A DNA stretch of 7,291 bases from Bacteroidales bacterium (GCA_016926235.1 JAFGOZ010000051.1:1-7291), one strand, 5' to 3'. Counted from the first letter of the stretch, positions 1 to 6,904 are shown. Numbers and translations: made by a program. Notes: generated from the sequence alone by a model not told the origin.

Positions 1-432
1 GCCGACGGCTTCTTCTCGAAGCGTCTTGAGCTGGGCAACCGCGGGACAGCCACCGACCAGACCATGAACACCATCCAGAACATCCTTTTGCAGGCCCTGG
101 AGAATTTTGAGGGTATACTTATTGCCACCACGAACCTCAGCGGCAACCTCGACGGAGCCTTTGAACGGCGCTTTTCATTCAGGATAGAATTCCCGAAGCC
201 TGATGTAAAGTCGAGACAGAGCATCTGGAAGAGCAAGCTTCCTGACCTGTCGGACGAAGAGGCCGGTAAGCTTGCTGAGAAGTTCGAGCTGTCCGGCGGC
301 GACATCGACGTTCAGGTGCGTCAGGCGCTTCTCCAGAAGGTTCTGAGGAAGAAGGTGAAGCTTTACGATATCGTTGAGGAGAACTGCAGGAAGGATCATG
401 GATTCGGAAAAAAGAGAAGAATGGGATTCTGA
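1..432 (+). CDS. AAA+ ATPase, C-terminal part (5' end outside window)
   Basis: This is the last 143 residues of an AAA+ ATPase; the reading frame is open from base 1, so the N-terminus and Walker A lie upstream. The visible part starts with ADGFF, which normally follows the acidic Walker B residues in AAA proteins. Next come a sensor-1 stretch IATTN (Asn near visible residue 45), an arginine-finger-like FERRF (residues 54-58) and a sensor-2 region beginning SGGDI (about 98-102). The end reads KKRRMGF, much like other single-domain AAA proteins. Such ATPases remodel or unfold protein complexes; the substrate cannot be told. The gene is visibly richer in G+C than everything to its right and is separated from the signalling operon by about 1.1 kb, so I infer that it is resident flanking DNA or a separate module, not a member of the operon. 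Confidence 0.9.
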   Translation, partial: ADGFFSKRLELGNRGTATDQTMNTIQNILLQALENFEGILIATTNLSGNLDGAFERRFSFRIEFPKPDVKSRQSIWKSKLPDLSDEEAGKLAEKFELSGGDIDVQVRQALLQKVLRKKVKLYDIVEENCRKDHGFGKKRRMGF

Positions 433-586
433 ATTAGGACCAGGCATATATTCTATAAATAATCTTTTTATCCAATCAAATTTCTTAATGCAACTGATTG
501 ATTAAAATTCTCCTTATTATTTATGATTATTGATTCTTAGACTATGAGTAGATTAGCATTCTAAATCATAAACTCTCATTACTATT
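433..586. other. AT-rich intergenic region after the AAA gene
   Basis: Base composition falls sharply right after the AAA stop codon. I see no gene, no strong terminator hairpin and no recognisable attachment site. A 9-base inverted repeat (TTTATGATT at 520-528 and AATCATAAA at 564-572) is present, but its 35-base spacer and AT-richness make it weak. The segment may carry the promoter of the interrupted gene that starts at 587. Confidence 0.5.
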
Positions 587-1102
587 ATGAAAACAATAAT
601 CGTTGAACTGAACGGAGCTTTTACTTTTTCATCTGAATCAAGATAGAGGTTAGCAAGTACGTGTAGGCTGTATCAGATCGATGGACCTTATTACGTTTAT
701 TCTGCTGAAGAACTGTCATTAATGCTGGAGAAACATAAGAATGACAAGTTTTTACTTTTTTCCAATTTTCCACCTGACAGTTCTTATAAACAGAGTCCAA
801 AAAAAAGTGTAAAGATAGGGGATCAGATTTTTGAATCGTGGAATGCGGATTCTTATACGAAAAGTACACTGCTTTTTCAAGAATGGATAAATAAGTTTTC
901 AATGGCGGGTATTAACATTGTAACCGGCGCCCCAAACGAAAAGTTAGGTGACATAGAGATAAAGTCACTGACACATAACGTTGATATTAGCGTTACTAGA
1001 AAATATGAATGGATCCACCCTTCACTTGATTTTGAAAATATGTATCTTCTTTTTATTTTAGAAAAAATCAAGGAGGTTGTTCCTAGGAGTCCGTTTATAT
1101 GA
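587..1102 (+). pseudogene. Uncharacterised protein gene interrupted by one in-frame TAG
   Basis: Reading from the ATG at 587, the frame is open for 19 codons (MKTIIVELNGAF...), meets TAG at 644-646, and then stays open in the same frame to the TGA ending at 1102. Without the TAG it would encode about 171 residues. The stretch just after the stop, read through, gives YQIDGPYYVYSAEELSLM, which looks like ordinary coding sequence. A shorter start at the ATG at 722 would yield 126 residues but would discard this plausible N-terminal part. I do not recognise the family and see no catalytic motif, signal peptide or membrane segment. The protein has mixed alpha/beta character, with a hydrophobic strand (KFLLFSNFP) and a helical C-terminus (MYLLFILEKIKEVV). 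The simplest view is a recently inactivated gene. A sequencing error or a real start at 722 are alternatives. Confidence 0.5.
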
Positions 1103-1560
1103 GATAAGAATTATCCCTGCCTTTTATACTCAAAGAGACATTCTGGATATATAACTAGTGTATGTAAATACTGTCTTGCTAAGGCAATGGATTCATGAAG
1201 ATCCAACAATATATGCATGAAGATAGTTACTATTTGATTTTTTAAATTGAATGCTTTAAGCCTAAGTGATAAAGTATATTCGGAAATCCTTAAAGCAGTT
1301 TTCAAAAGTACGCAGATTTTCACGACCAGACAGCGAAGCTAGCCCCATTGGATTTTAAAATTGGCGCTGTATAACGATTTACTGATTCATCATACTACAG
1401 AGCCTGAACCAATCATGTTTAAATTATTTGCTTAGCATTAAGCTTTGTTGATCTACCTGATTTTTGGATTATATAATCTGGAAATAAAAGAATTTTTATA
1501 TATTTCATTAATTATTATGTATGCAATTCTTTATCTTAGAAGTTTACAATCTTACTGAAG
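1103..1560. other. AT-rich intergenic stretch, no convincing gene
   Basis: About 460 bases lie between the interrupted gene and the signalling operon. A 70-codon minus-strand reading frame (1111-1323) has only a GTG start and no recognisable content, so it is not called. The second half should hold the operon promoter. A few GC-richer bases around 1324-1375 stand out but match no element I know. No hairpin, direct repeat or tRNA is evident. Confidence 0.5.
1448..1477 (+). promoter_or_regulatory. Possible promoter upstream of the operon
   Basis: TTGATC (1448-1453) and a perfect TATAAT (1472-1477) are separated by 18 bases, a good match to a classical sigma-70 promoter about 85 bases before the first gene. 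Another candidate is TATATTTC (1499-1506), one base off the Bacteroidota -7 consensus TAnnTTTG, but I find no TTG box at the expected distance upstream of it. AT-rich DNA gives such matches by chance, so this is tentative. Confidence 0.2.
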
Positions 1561-1911
1561 ATGATCGCAAAAGTAATAGTCGCTAAATGTACGGACTCAA
1601 AACAAAGTATTAGCATCCGTGCTCAAAAAGAAGGCAATGATTGGATTTTTACATGGACATTTAAGCTGACCGAAAAAAATGCCGGTATAGAAGGTTACGA
1701 CAAAGATACTATTTCAGGAAGAATTCTCTTTGATAAAAGCTATCCAGGTTGTCCCTACTGCGGTGCAAATGGATTTGCGCAATGCGGACATTGCCAGAAG
1801 ATTATGTGTTCTGTCGGGAATGAAAGAGAAATTACCTGTCCTCATTGCGGACATCGTTCACATATGGAAATAACAGATACTTTTGATAATATTTCAGGAG
1901 ATATGTTTTAA
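1561..1911 (+). CDS. Stand-alone TerY-C-like zinc-binding protein
   Basis: This small protein (116 residues) has two parts. Residues 1-60 look like a short beta-rich domain (VIVAKC, SISIRAQ, WIFTWTFKL). Residues 61-101 form a cysteine-rich metal site: GCPYCG (C64, C67), CGHC (C75, C78), C83 and CPHCG (C93, C96), with H101 as a further possible ligand. This spacing resembles the TerY-C zinc-binding domain, which in many genomes is fused behind the TerY vWA domain. Here it is a separate gene, first in the row and 38 bases before the kinase gene. The natural inference is that it works with the vWA, kinase and phosphatase proteins as a cytoplasmic metal-binding adaptor; there is no signal peptide or membrane segment. 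No Shine-Dalgarno sequence precedes the ATG. Zinc binding is very likely; the TerY-C assignment is from memory and moderately sure. Confidence 0.7.
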   Translation: MIAKVIVAKCTDSKQSISIRAQKEGNDWIFTWTFKLTEKNAGIEGYDKDTISGRILFDKSYPGCPYCGANGFAQCGHCQKIMCSVGNEREITCPHCGHRSHMEITDTFDNISGDMF

Positions 1912-1949
1912 GGATTTTTTATAATTTTCATCAATAAAAAAGTAGTGAT

Positions 1950-3236
1950 ATGGCAGAACTGAATCCAGGAGACTTAATCGACCTCCAGTCAGGGGAGCAC
2001 ATAAAGGTAGTCAAAGAATTAGGACGAGGCGGCCAGGGCATAGTTTATTTAATAGAGTTCCGTGGCAATAAATATGCATTAAAATGGTATAGCCGCCAAC
2101 TTCCTGAATCATTTTACAAAAATCTGAAATACAACGTCGAACAGGGAGCGCCCAATGATGAAAATCAATTATCCTTAAAATCATTTCTCTGGCCTTTAAT
2201 GCTTACGAAACAACAATATGACAGTTTTGGCTATGTCATGCTGCTTCGCCCGGATGAATTCAAAGATTTTGGAGATTTCATCCTGGCCAAAACGAGGTTT
2301 GCCAGTTTATCCGCAATGATCACTGCAGCGTTGAAAATTTGCCAGGGATTTCACTTTCTGCATTTAAACGGATATAGTTATCAGGATTTGAATGATGGGA
2401 ATTTCTTTATTAATCCACAGACAGGAGATTTGTTAATCTGTGATAATGACAATGTTACTGCGCAAGGGCAAAATACCGGAATATTGGGTAAGGCGCGTTA
2501 CATGGCACCGGAAATTGTAATGGGAGGTATGCCAAATAAGTACAGTGACAGGTTCTCATTAGCCGTAATTCTATTCCTGTTATTCTATCAGAATCATCCC
2601 TTGGAAGGGAAGAGGGTTCTCAGCTCACCATGTATGACTGAGGATTTGGATAGGAAACATTATGGGAGCGATGCATTATTTATTTTCGATAAAGACAATA
2701 ATCAAAACGAGCCTGTCAGGGGAGTACATAATAACGTTATAATACGCTGGCCCTTATTTACACAAACTTTACGGGAAATCTTTTCTGAATCTTTCAGCCA
2801 ACGACAGATTAAGAATCCTGCTGAAAGAATTCTGGAATCAAAATGGATAGAAACTGTTATCAAATTACGTAATTGTCTTGTTATTTGTGAAAGTTGTAAA
2901 AAAGAAACTTTCATTGATCTGGAGAAGGCTTCAGATTGTGTTAATTGCGGTAAGCCCCTAGGATTGAAATTCAGGATTGCATCAAGTAAACATGGGATCA
3001 TTGCACTCTCGCTTGGGAAGCAGGTTTATTTTGGCGCATCAGAACAGCCTGCTGCCCATGTATTAATAAATAACAAGGATCCTCAAACATGGTTATTACA
3101 AAATAAATCTTCAAATACCTGGATCGTCGAGACCACTATTGGTACAACAAGAACAGTTTCTCCAAACGAGTTTATGCCAACCAAACCAGGTCTGAAAGTA
3201 ACATTCTCCCAGGATCATAAAGGAGAAATTATTTGA
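1950..3236 (+). CDS. Atypical Ser/Thr protein kinase with C-terminal zinc ribbon (TerY-P type)
   Basis: The 428-residue protein starts with a protein kinase domain (about 15-300): glycine loop GRGGQGIVY (25-33), ATP-binding lysine K45 in YALKWY, and catalytic loop YQDLNDGNFF with catalytic D146 and metal-binding N151. The usual HRD is replaced here by YQD. The metal-binding DFG is replaced by DND (165-167, in ICDNDNV), and an APE motif follows in GKARYMAPEIV. The DND form is, as I recall, typical of kinases in TerY-P triads, and the essential acidic and Asn residues remain, so activity is expected. A Cys4 zinc ribbon follows (C313, C316, C330, C333). The last 90 or so residues are beta-rich (TWLLQNKSSNTWIVE, then a PGLKVTFS turn) and could be a degenerate FHA-like domain; that is inference. 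There are no membrane segments. The gene lies 38 bases after the zinc-protein gene and 37 before the vWA gene. It probably phosphorylates a partner in this cassette, opposed by the PP2C enzyme. Confidence 0.9.
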   Translation: MAELNPGDLIDLQSGEHIKVVKELGRGGQGIVYLIEFRGNKYALKWYSRQLPESFYKNLKYNVEQGAPNDENQLSLKSFLWPLMLTKQQYDSFGYVMLLRPDEFKDFGDFILAKTRFASLSAMITAALKICQGFHFLHLNGYSYQDLNDGNFFINPQTGDLLICDNDNVTAQGQNTGILGKARYMAPEIVMGGMPNKYSDRFSLAVILFLLFYQNHPLEGKRVLSSPCMTEDLDRKHYGSDALFIFDKDNNQNEPVRGVHNNVIIRWPLFTQTLREIFSESFSQRQIKNPAERILESKWIETVIKLRNCLVICESCKKETFIDLEKASDCVNCGKPLGLKFRIASSKHGIIALSLGKQVYFGASEQPAAHVLINNKDPQTWLLQNKSSNTWIVETTIGTTRTVSPNEFMPTKPGLKVTFSQDHKGEII

Positions 3237-3273
3237 TTATGTTTTCTATTTTTATACTTAAATAACAGTAATT

Positions 3274-4014
3274 ATGAGTGATATATTAAATTCGGTGCCT
3301 ATTCCCAGAAGATCAATGATTTTGTGTTTCATTATTGATACATCTGGCAGTATGGCAGGTACTAAGATTGGTGCTTTAAATGATGCGATATCACAGGTAA
3401 TTCCGATGCTTGATGATATCTCAAAAAGCAATGCAGACGCAGACATTAAAATTGCAGCTCTTCAGTTTTCAAGCGGTTGCGAATGGATTTATAGCGAACC
3501 CAAACCGGCATCAGACTTTAAGTGGGTAGACAGAGAAGCCGGAGGTCTAACCGATTTGGGCACAGCTTATCTTGAACTGAATAATAAACTTTCTAGAGAA
3601 TCATTCTTAAAATCGGCTACTGGATATTTTGCACCAGTTTTGCTTCTTCTTTCAGATGGCGAACCCACTGATAACTGGCAAGCCGGTCTGGAAAAACTGA
3701 AAACGAACAAATGGTACCAGAATGCCATAAAAATAGCAATAGCAGTTGGTGATGATGCAAATAAAGAAATACTGAAAGAGTTTACAAAGAATTCAGAAGC
3801 GGTCATTACCGTCCATACAGTTGAAGCTCTTAAAAAATTAATCCGCACTGTGTCTGTAACTGCCTCAACTATTGGAAGTAAAAGCTCTACAGCTGGTGAT
3901 AAAAATAAGCAAATAATTGCCCAGGAAGTAATAACTGAAGTGGTTAAAGAAACGGATGGTGCAGAATCAGAATCTGCGCCCGACCCCGGTCATTATGACA
4001 CTGAAGGATGGTAA
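3274..4014 (+). CDS. TerY-like von Willebrand factor A (vWA) domain protein
   Basis: This 246-residue protein is mostly one vWA domain with an intact metal-ion-dependent adhesion site: DTSGS (D22, S24, S26) after the hydrophobic strand MILCFIID, T93 in GGLTDLGTAY, and D128 in LLLLSDGEPTDNW. These residues bind a divalent cation and mediate protein-protein contact. The layout, including the VPIPRR start and the SDGEPTD motif, matches the TerY family of cytoplasmic vWA proteins linked to tellurium-resistance-like stress systems. The tail after residue 205 is hydrophilic and low in complexity (STIGSKSSTAGDKNK, then an acidic ETDGAESESAPD stretch). It has no cysteine cluster, so the TerY-C metal domain often found here is missing and seems to be supplied by the gene at 1561. 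The Ser/Thr-rich tail is a plausible kinase target (inference). The stop overlaps the start of the phosphatase gene, suggesting translational coupling and fixed stoichiometry. Confidence 0.9.
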   Translation: MSDILNSVPIPRRSMILCFIIDTSGSMAGTKIGALNDAISQVIPMLDDISKSNADADIKIAALQFSSGCEWIYSEPKPASDFKWVDREAGGLTDLGTAYLELNNKLSRESFLKSATGYFAPVLLLLSDGEPTDNWQAGLEKLKTNKWYQNAIKIAIAVGDDANKEILKEFTKNSEAVITVHTVEALKKLIRTVSVTASTIGSKSSTAGDKNKQIIAQEVITEVVKETDGAESESAPDPGHYDTEGW

Positions 4015-5231
4015 TTACAAGACCGGTAATTGTGGATACTATAAAGAGTTTTCATACTGTTACTATAGGCGAGAGCCATAGGGTAAAGAACATTCCGTGC
4101 CAGGATGCTGCAAATCATTTTGAGTATCCTGAAAAAGGGATTTTTATTGGAGCAGTCAGTGATGGGCACGGAGGGGAAAATTATTTCCGGAGCGACAGGG
4201 GCTCTAAGATGGCAGTTGACATTTCAATTAAATCAATTGAGCAATTTGTAACGTGTTGTGATAAAAACTTATTCAATGTTGGTTTTATACAAAGACATAC
4301 TCGTGCCAGTGAGATTAAGAAAGGTCTTTATCAAAAGCATAGCAATGAAGATATTGCCTTGAATCGTTTATTTTCATCCATAATTGCACAGTGGAATGAT
4401 TCAGTCAAGGAAGACTGGTTTAAAAATACACCAGCCAAGGAAGAGTTGGATAAACTTAATATCCTCCAGGAATTAAAACAATCTTATCTTCAAGGAAATA
4501 GTATTGAAGAAGCATACGGATGTACGATTATTGCCTTTGCACGTACTGCTGATTTTTGGTTCGTATTTCAGCTGGGGGATGGTAAATGCATTGCTTTTAA
4601 TAATACCGATTACTGGGAGCCTGTTCCTTGGGATGAACAATGCAATGGAAATATTACTACATCTATCTGTGAAATAAATGCAATAGATAATTTCAGATAT
4701 AGCTATGGTAATGAGCGGTTTCCTGCAGCATTGTTTATAGGCTCAGATGGAATGGATGGTGCGTATGGTGATTATGATGAACTTTCTGTAACGCTTTTGG
4801 CAAAGTTGTATTTGCGATTGTTAAGAAAGTTTGCTGAGGACGATTTTGATGAGACAATTAAATACATCCGGGAGGATTTGTTGCCTAAATTGAGTATCCA
4901 GGGTGTTGCCCGTGACGATTTGTCGATTGCCGGCTGGGTAGATATGGAGAAATTAAAAAAAATGCTCCCCCTCTTTTTGAGGAATGAACTTGAAGAATCT
5001 CTTAAAACGGAAACAGAGAAAAAGGATCGCCTGGAAGTGTTGATTGCCCGCAAACAGCAGGAGTTACAAAAAATTAACCAGGAAATCTTAACTGTAAAGA
5101 ATCATTGGTTAACAAAAACGAAGGAATGTGAAGCAATTAATGCTAAGATTCTTGATATTCAAAATGAATATGTGCAAGTATTAAAAGAAATTGATAAAAT
5201 TGCAAAAGAGATAGGAGATCTTCGGGATTAG
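4008..5231 (+). CDS. PP2C-family Ser/Thr protein phosphatase with C-terminal coiled coil
   Basis: Residues about 10-315 form a PP2C (PPM) phosphatase domain with the metal-binding acidic residues in place: D33 (PCQDA), D52-G53 (AVSDGHGG), D191 in QLGDGK, D247 in GSDGMDG, and D303/D304 in ARDDLSIAGW. PP2C enzymes remove phosphate from Ser/Thr using two metal ions, so this should reverse the neighbouring kinase. A long insert (about 85-165, between the SDGHGG strand and EAYGCTIIAF) is charged and variable-looking. After the catalytic domain comes a roughly 85-residue, Lys/Glu-rich segment with heptad-like Leu/Ile spacing (about 320-407, e.g. LEVLIARKQQELQKINQEI), almost certainly a coiled coil for dimerisation or docking. 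The ATG lies inside the end of the vWA gene (ATGGTAA, 7-base overlap), typical of coupled translation. The protein is cytoplasmic, with no membrane segment. Confidence 0.92.
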   Translation: MVITRPVIVDTIKSFHTVTIGESHRVKNIPCQDAANHFEYPEKGIFIGAVSDGHGGENYFRSDRGSKMAVDISIKSIEQFVTCCDKNLFNVGFIQRHTRASEIKKGLYQKHSNEDIALNRLFSSIIAQWNDSVKEDWFKNTPAKEELDKLNILQELKQSYLQGNSIEEAYGCTIIAFARTADFWFVFQLGDGKCIAFNNTDYWEPVPWDEQCNGNITTSICEINAIDNFRYSYGNERFPAALFIGSDGMDGAYGDYDELSVTLLAKLYLRLLRKFAEDDFDETIKYIREDLLPKLSIQGVARDDLSIAGWVDMEKLKKMLPLFLRNELEESLKTETEKKDRLEVLIARKQQELQKINQEILTVKNHWLTKTKECEAINAKILDIQNEYVQVLKEIDKIAKEIGDLRD

Positions 5232-5242
5232 TATTCCGAAGA
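5219..5242 (+). terminator. Hairpin spanning the phosphatase stop codon (possible terminator or attenuator)
   Basis: TCTTCGGGA (5219-5227) can pair with TTCCGAAGA (5234-5242) in a 9-pair stem with one G-T wobble around the six-base loop TTAGTA. The TAG stop lies at the loop. No run of T follows directly (the next bases are GGCGGTAAAATT), so it is not a classical intrinsic terminator. It could slow transcription or stabilise the upstream message before the last gene, which follows a 166-base gap. The stem is seen in the sequence; its function is a guess. Confidence 0.35.
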
Positions 5243-5397
5243 GGCGGTAAAATTAATCCCGGTTTTTCTTCAGAGGAAAAGTTAGATAATGTTAATTATT
5301 TAATAGAAAAATAAGATTCTAAAAATTAACCGATAAAGAAGTGATATATTCGTCACCTACATGTCTGCCCTGAAAGATTTTTTTAAATCCTGAGATT

Positions 5398-6687
5398 ATG
5401 AAATGCACTAAATGTCAGGCTGAATGGACTCCTCCGAGAGACCATACAGTTACAGTTTGCCCTTTTTGCAGCGAGCCGTTTCTTGATCTCAAGAATATTG
5501 ATAAAAATACTGAGCTTTATGAAATACTTGCAATGATCGTCAAACAGCAAGGGACATCAATTATAGGTGAGAGAGTTTTAAAGGGAATGTTAAGTGACTA
5601 CTTGCCAAACTTGGAAAAGAAGTACCACAACGTGCTTAGCAAGACATTTGACGATAGAATCGGTCAACAACTTCTTGATCTGGCTAATGAAGAAGAGTCA
5701 GTAAGAAAAATAAAGACAAGCAACCTGAAAGAATCATTTAAGACTAATAATGGCTTTGACAGTTCGGCTGACTATGTCATAGACAGTTTCCTATACGCAC
5801 TGAGATGGATTGATGAGGTTGTAAAACCACATCAGCAGCAAAGCATTGATACTCTTGTTCTGCTGAATAAGCAGATCGAAATTGCATTCATCGATGGAGT
5901 GCTTAATAAAGAGGAAGCCATTTCTATTTTTGAATCAGCTAGGGCCATGGGCATTTCTGATGACCTTGTGTCTGATATCATTGAAAAGAAAATATCGGAA
6001 TTGGATCTTTCTCCTGATACTCCTATTGAAAGAGACACCCGAAACAGAAAGAACAAAATAGTAAGCAGGAATTGGATCGTACAATCAAAGATCGAACAGC
6101 AAAAGAACTCAATATCCAATGAAACCAAACATACAAGTCATTCAGATGAAATTGAATTGAAAAAAATTGTCAAGAAAAAATTTCTCGATGATTATGGGAT
6201 GCAAAAGTTTGTAAATGAAATACAATTAACCCCAAAGGAATTCATGATAAATGTTAAAGATCTGGAAGTTAAGAATATTGCTGAAGTAAAATACCCCAAT
6301 GATTATCAGTTACAAAAGTACGTATATGAAACCCAATTAACCGCCAAGGAATTCATGATAAATGCTAAAGATATGGAAGTTAAGAATATTGCTGAAGTAA
6401 AATACCCCAATGATTATCAGTTGCAAAAGTACGTCTATGAAACCCAATTAACCGCAAAGGCACTAATGATAAATGCTAAAGATCTGGAAGTTAAGAATAT
6501 TGCTGAAAAAAAATACCCCAATGATTATCAGTTGCAAAAGTACGTATATGAAACCCAATTAACTGCAAAGGAATTCATGATAAATGCTAAAGATCTGGAA
6601 ATTAAGAATATTGCTGGAAAAAAATACCCCAATGATTATCAGTTGCAAAAGTACGTATATGAAACCCAATTAACTAAAGGTATATGA
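5398..6687 (+). CDS. Zinc-ribbon, helical (TerB-like) protein with 37-residue C-terminal tandem repeats
   Basis: This 429-residue protein has four visible parts. (1) An N-terminal Cys4 zinc ribbon: C3, C6, C21, C24 (CTKC, CPFC). (2) A helical module, about 35-145, with VLKGMLSDYLPNLEKKYHN and a closing DYVIDSFLYALRW; I recall similar modules behind zinc ribbons in bacterial signalling proteins, but cannot name the family. (3) A helical segment, about 147-203, with AFIDGVLNKEEAISIFESA and RAMGISDDLV, similar in pattern to TerB-like acidic helical domains (DG...EE, then a GIS turn). (4) From residue 261, five copies of a 37-residue repeat, the last cut short, with core YPNDYQLQKYVYETQLTA and then KEFMINAKDLEVKNIAE. 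The gene is 166 bases behind the phosphatase on the same strand and is probably part of the operon. I infer an adaptor, sensor or effector for the kinase/phosphatase pair; no enzyme motif is seen. The ending KGI after the truncated repeat may come from a frameshift. Confidence 0.8.
   Translation: MKCTKCQAEWTPPRDHTVTVCPFCSEPFLDLKNIDKNTELYEILAMIVKQQGTSIIGERVLKGMLSDYLPNLEKKYHNVLSKTFDDRIGQQLLDLANEEESVRKIKTSNLKESFKTNNGFDSSADYVIDSFLYALRWIDEVVKPHQQQSIDTLVLLNKQIEIAFIDGVLNKEEAISIFESARAMGISDDLVSDIIEKKISELDLSPDTPIERDTRNRKNKIVSRNWIVQSKIEQQKNSISNETKHTSHSDEIELKKIVKKKFLDDYGMQKFVNEIQLTPKEFMINVKDLEVKNIAEVKYPNDYQLQKYVYETQLTAKEFMINAKDMEVKNIAEVKYPNDYQLQKYVYETQLTAKALMINAKDLEVKNIAEKKYPNDYQLQKYVYETQLTAKEFMINAKDLEIKNIAGKKYPNDYQLQKYVYETQLTKGI
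6178..6678 (+). repeat. 111-bp in-frame tandem repeat array (about 4.5 units)
   Basis: Units start at 6178, 6289, 6400, 6511 and 6622, exactly 111 bases (37 codons) apart; the last stops after about 57 bases. By manual alignment unit 2 differs from unit 3 at 9 positions, unit 3 from unit 4 at 7, and unit 1 from unit 2 at 17, mostly in the left half of unit 1. Each unit translates to a helix-rich segment. The near identity points to recent duplication by slippage or recombination, with copy number likely to vary between strains. Confidence 0.95.
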
Positions 6688-6904
6688 ATAAGCTCAAGAT
6701 TATTTTTGCATCAGAAAATAGCAATTACATTGCCTTTTAAAGGTTGTCTATTACTCATGTTTTATATAAATATCGCGGACGTACAACTTGCAAGTTCAAG
6801 GATTTTAAGTAAATGAATTTGTAGTTGAATTTTGCCACTCAACCGGCTTGTGGCTCGCATTTGGACTCAAAGGCAGGTTAATAGAAGTATAATAGTAATG
6901 CGAA
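6688..6904. other. Intergenic region between the repeat gene and the transposase
   Basis: About 217 bases without a gene. The downstream end of the insertion sequence, including its terminal inverted repeat, should lie here, but the other end is outside the window so it cannot be placed. A 12-base palindrome (AACTTGCAAGTT, 6785-6796) and a weak GCCAC/GTGGC pair (about 6832-6853) are present; neither has a clear role. The bases just after 6687 loosely resemble a decayed continuation of the repeat unit. Confidence 0.4.

Noticed and set aside
520..572. 9-base inverted repeat TTTATGATT / AATCATAAA
   Set aside because: It has a long 35-base spacer and AT-rich arms; chance matches of this kind are common in such DNA.
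1111..1323. Minus-strand 70-codon reading frame with a leucine-rich, helical translation
   Set aside because: It has only a GTG start, with a stop six codons upstream, matches no family I recognise and lies in AT-rich DNA. It could be a remnant, but the support is too thin.
5341..5356. GTGA/TCAC inverted repeat before the repeat-protein gene, as an operator
   Set aside because: Only four bases per arm with an asymmetric 8-base centre; too weak to call.
6178..6678. Tandem array considered as a CRISPR
   Set aside because: The units adjoin without spacers, stay in one reading frame and translate to a regular protein repeat.
6785..6796. Perfect 12-base palindrome AACTTGCAAGTT
   Set aside because: A palindrome of this size is expected once or twice by chance in a window this long, and nothing nearby suggests an operator.
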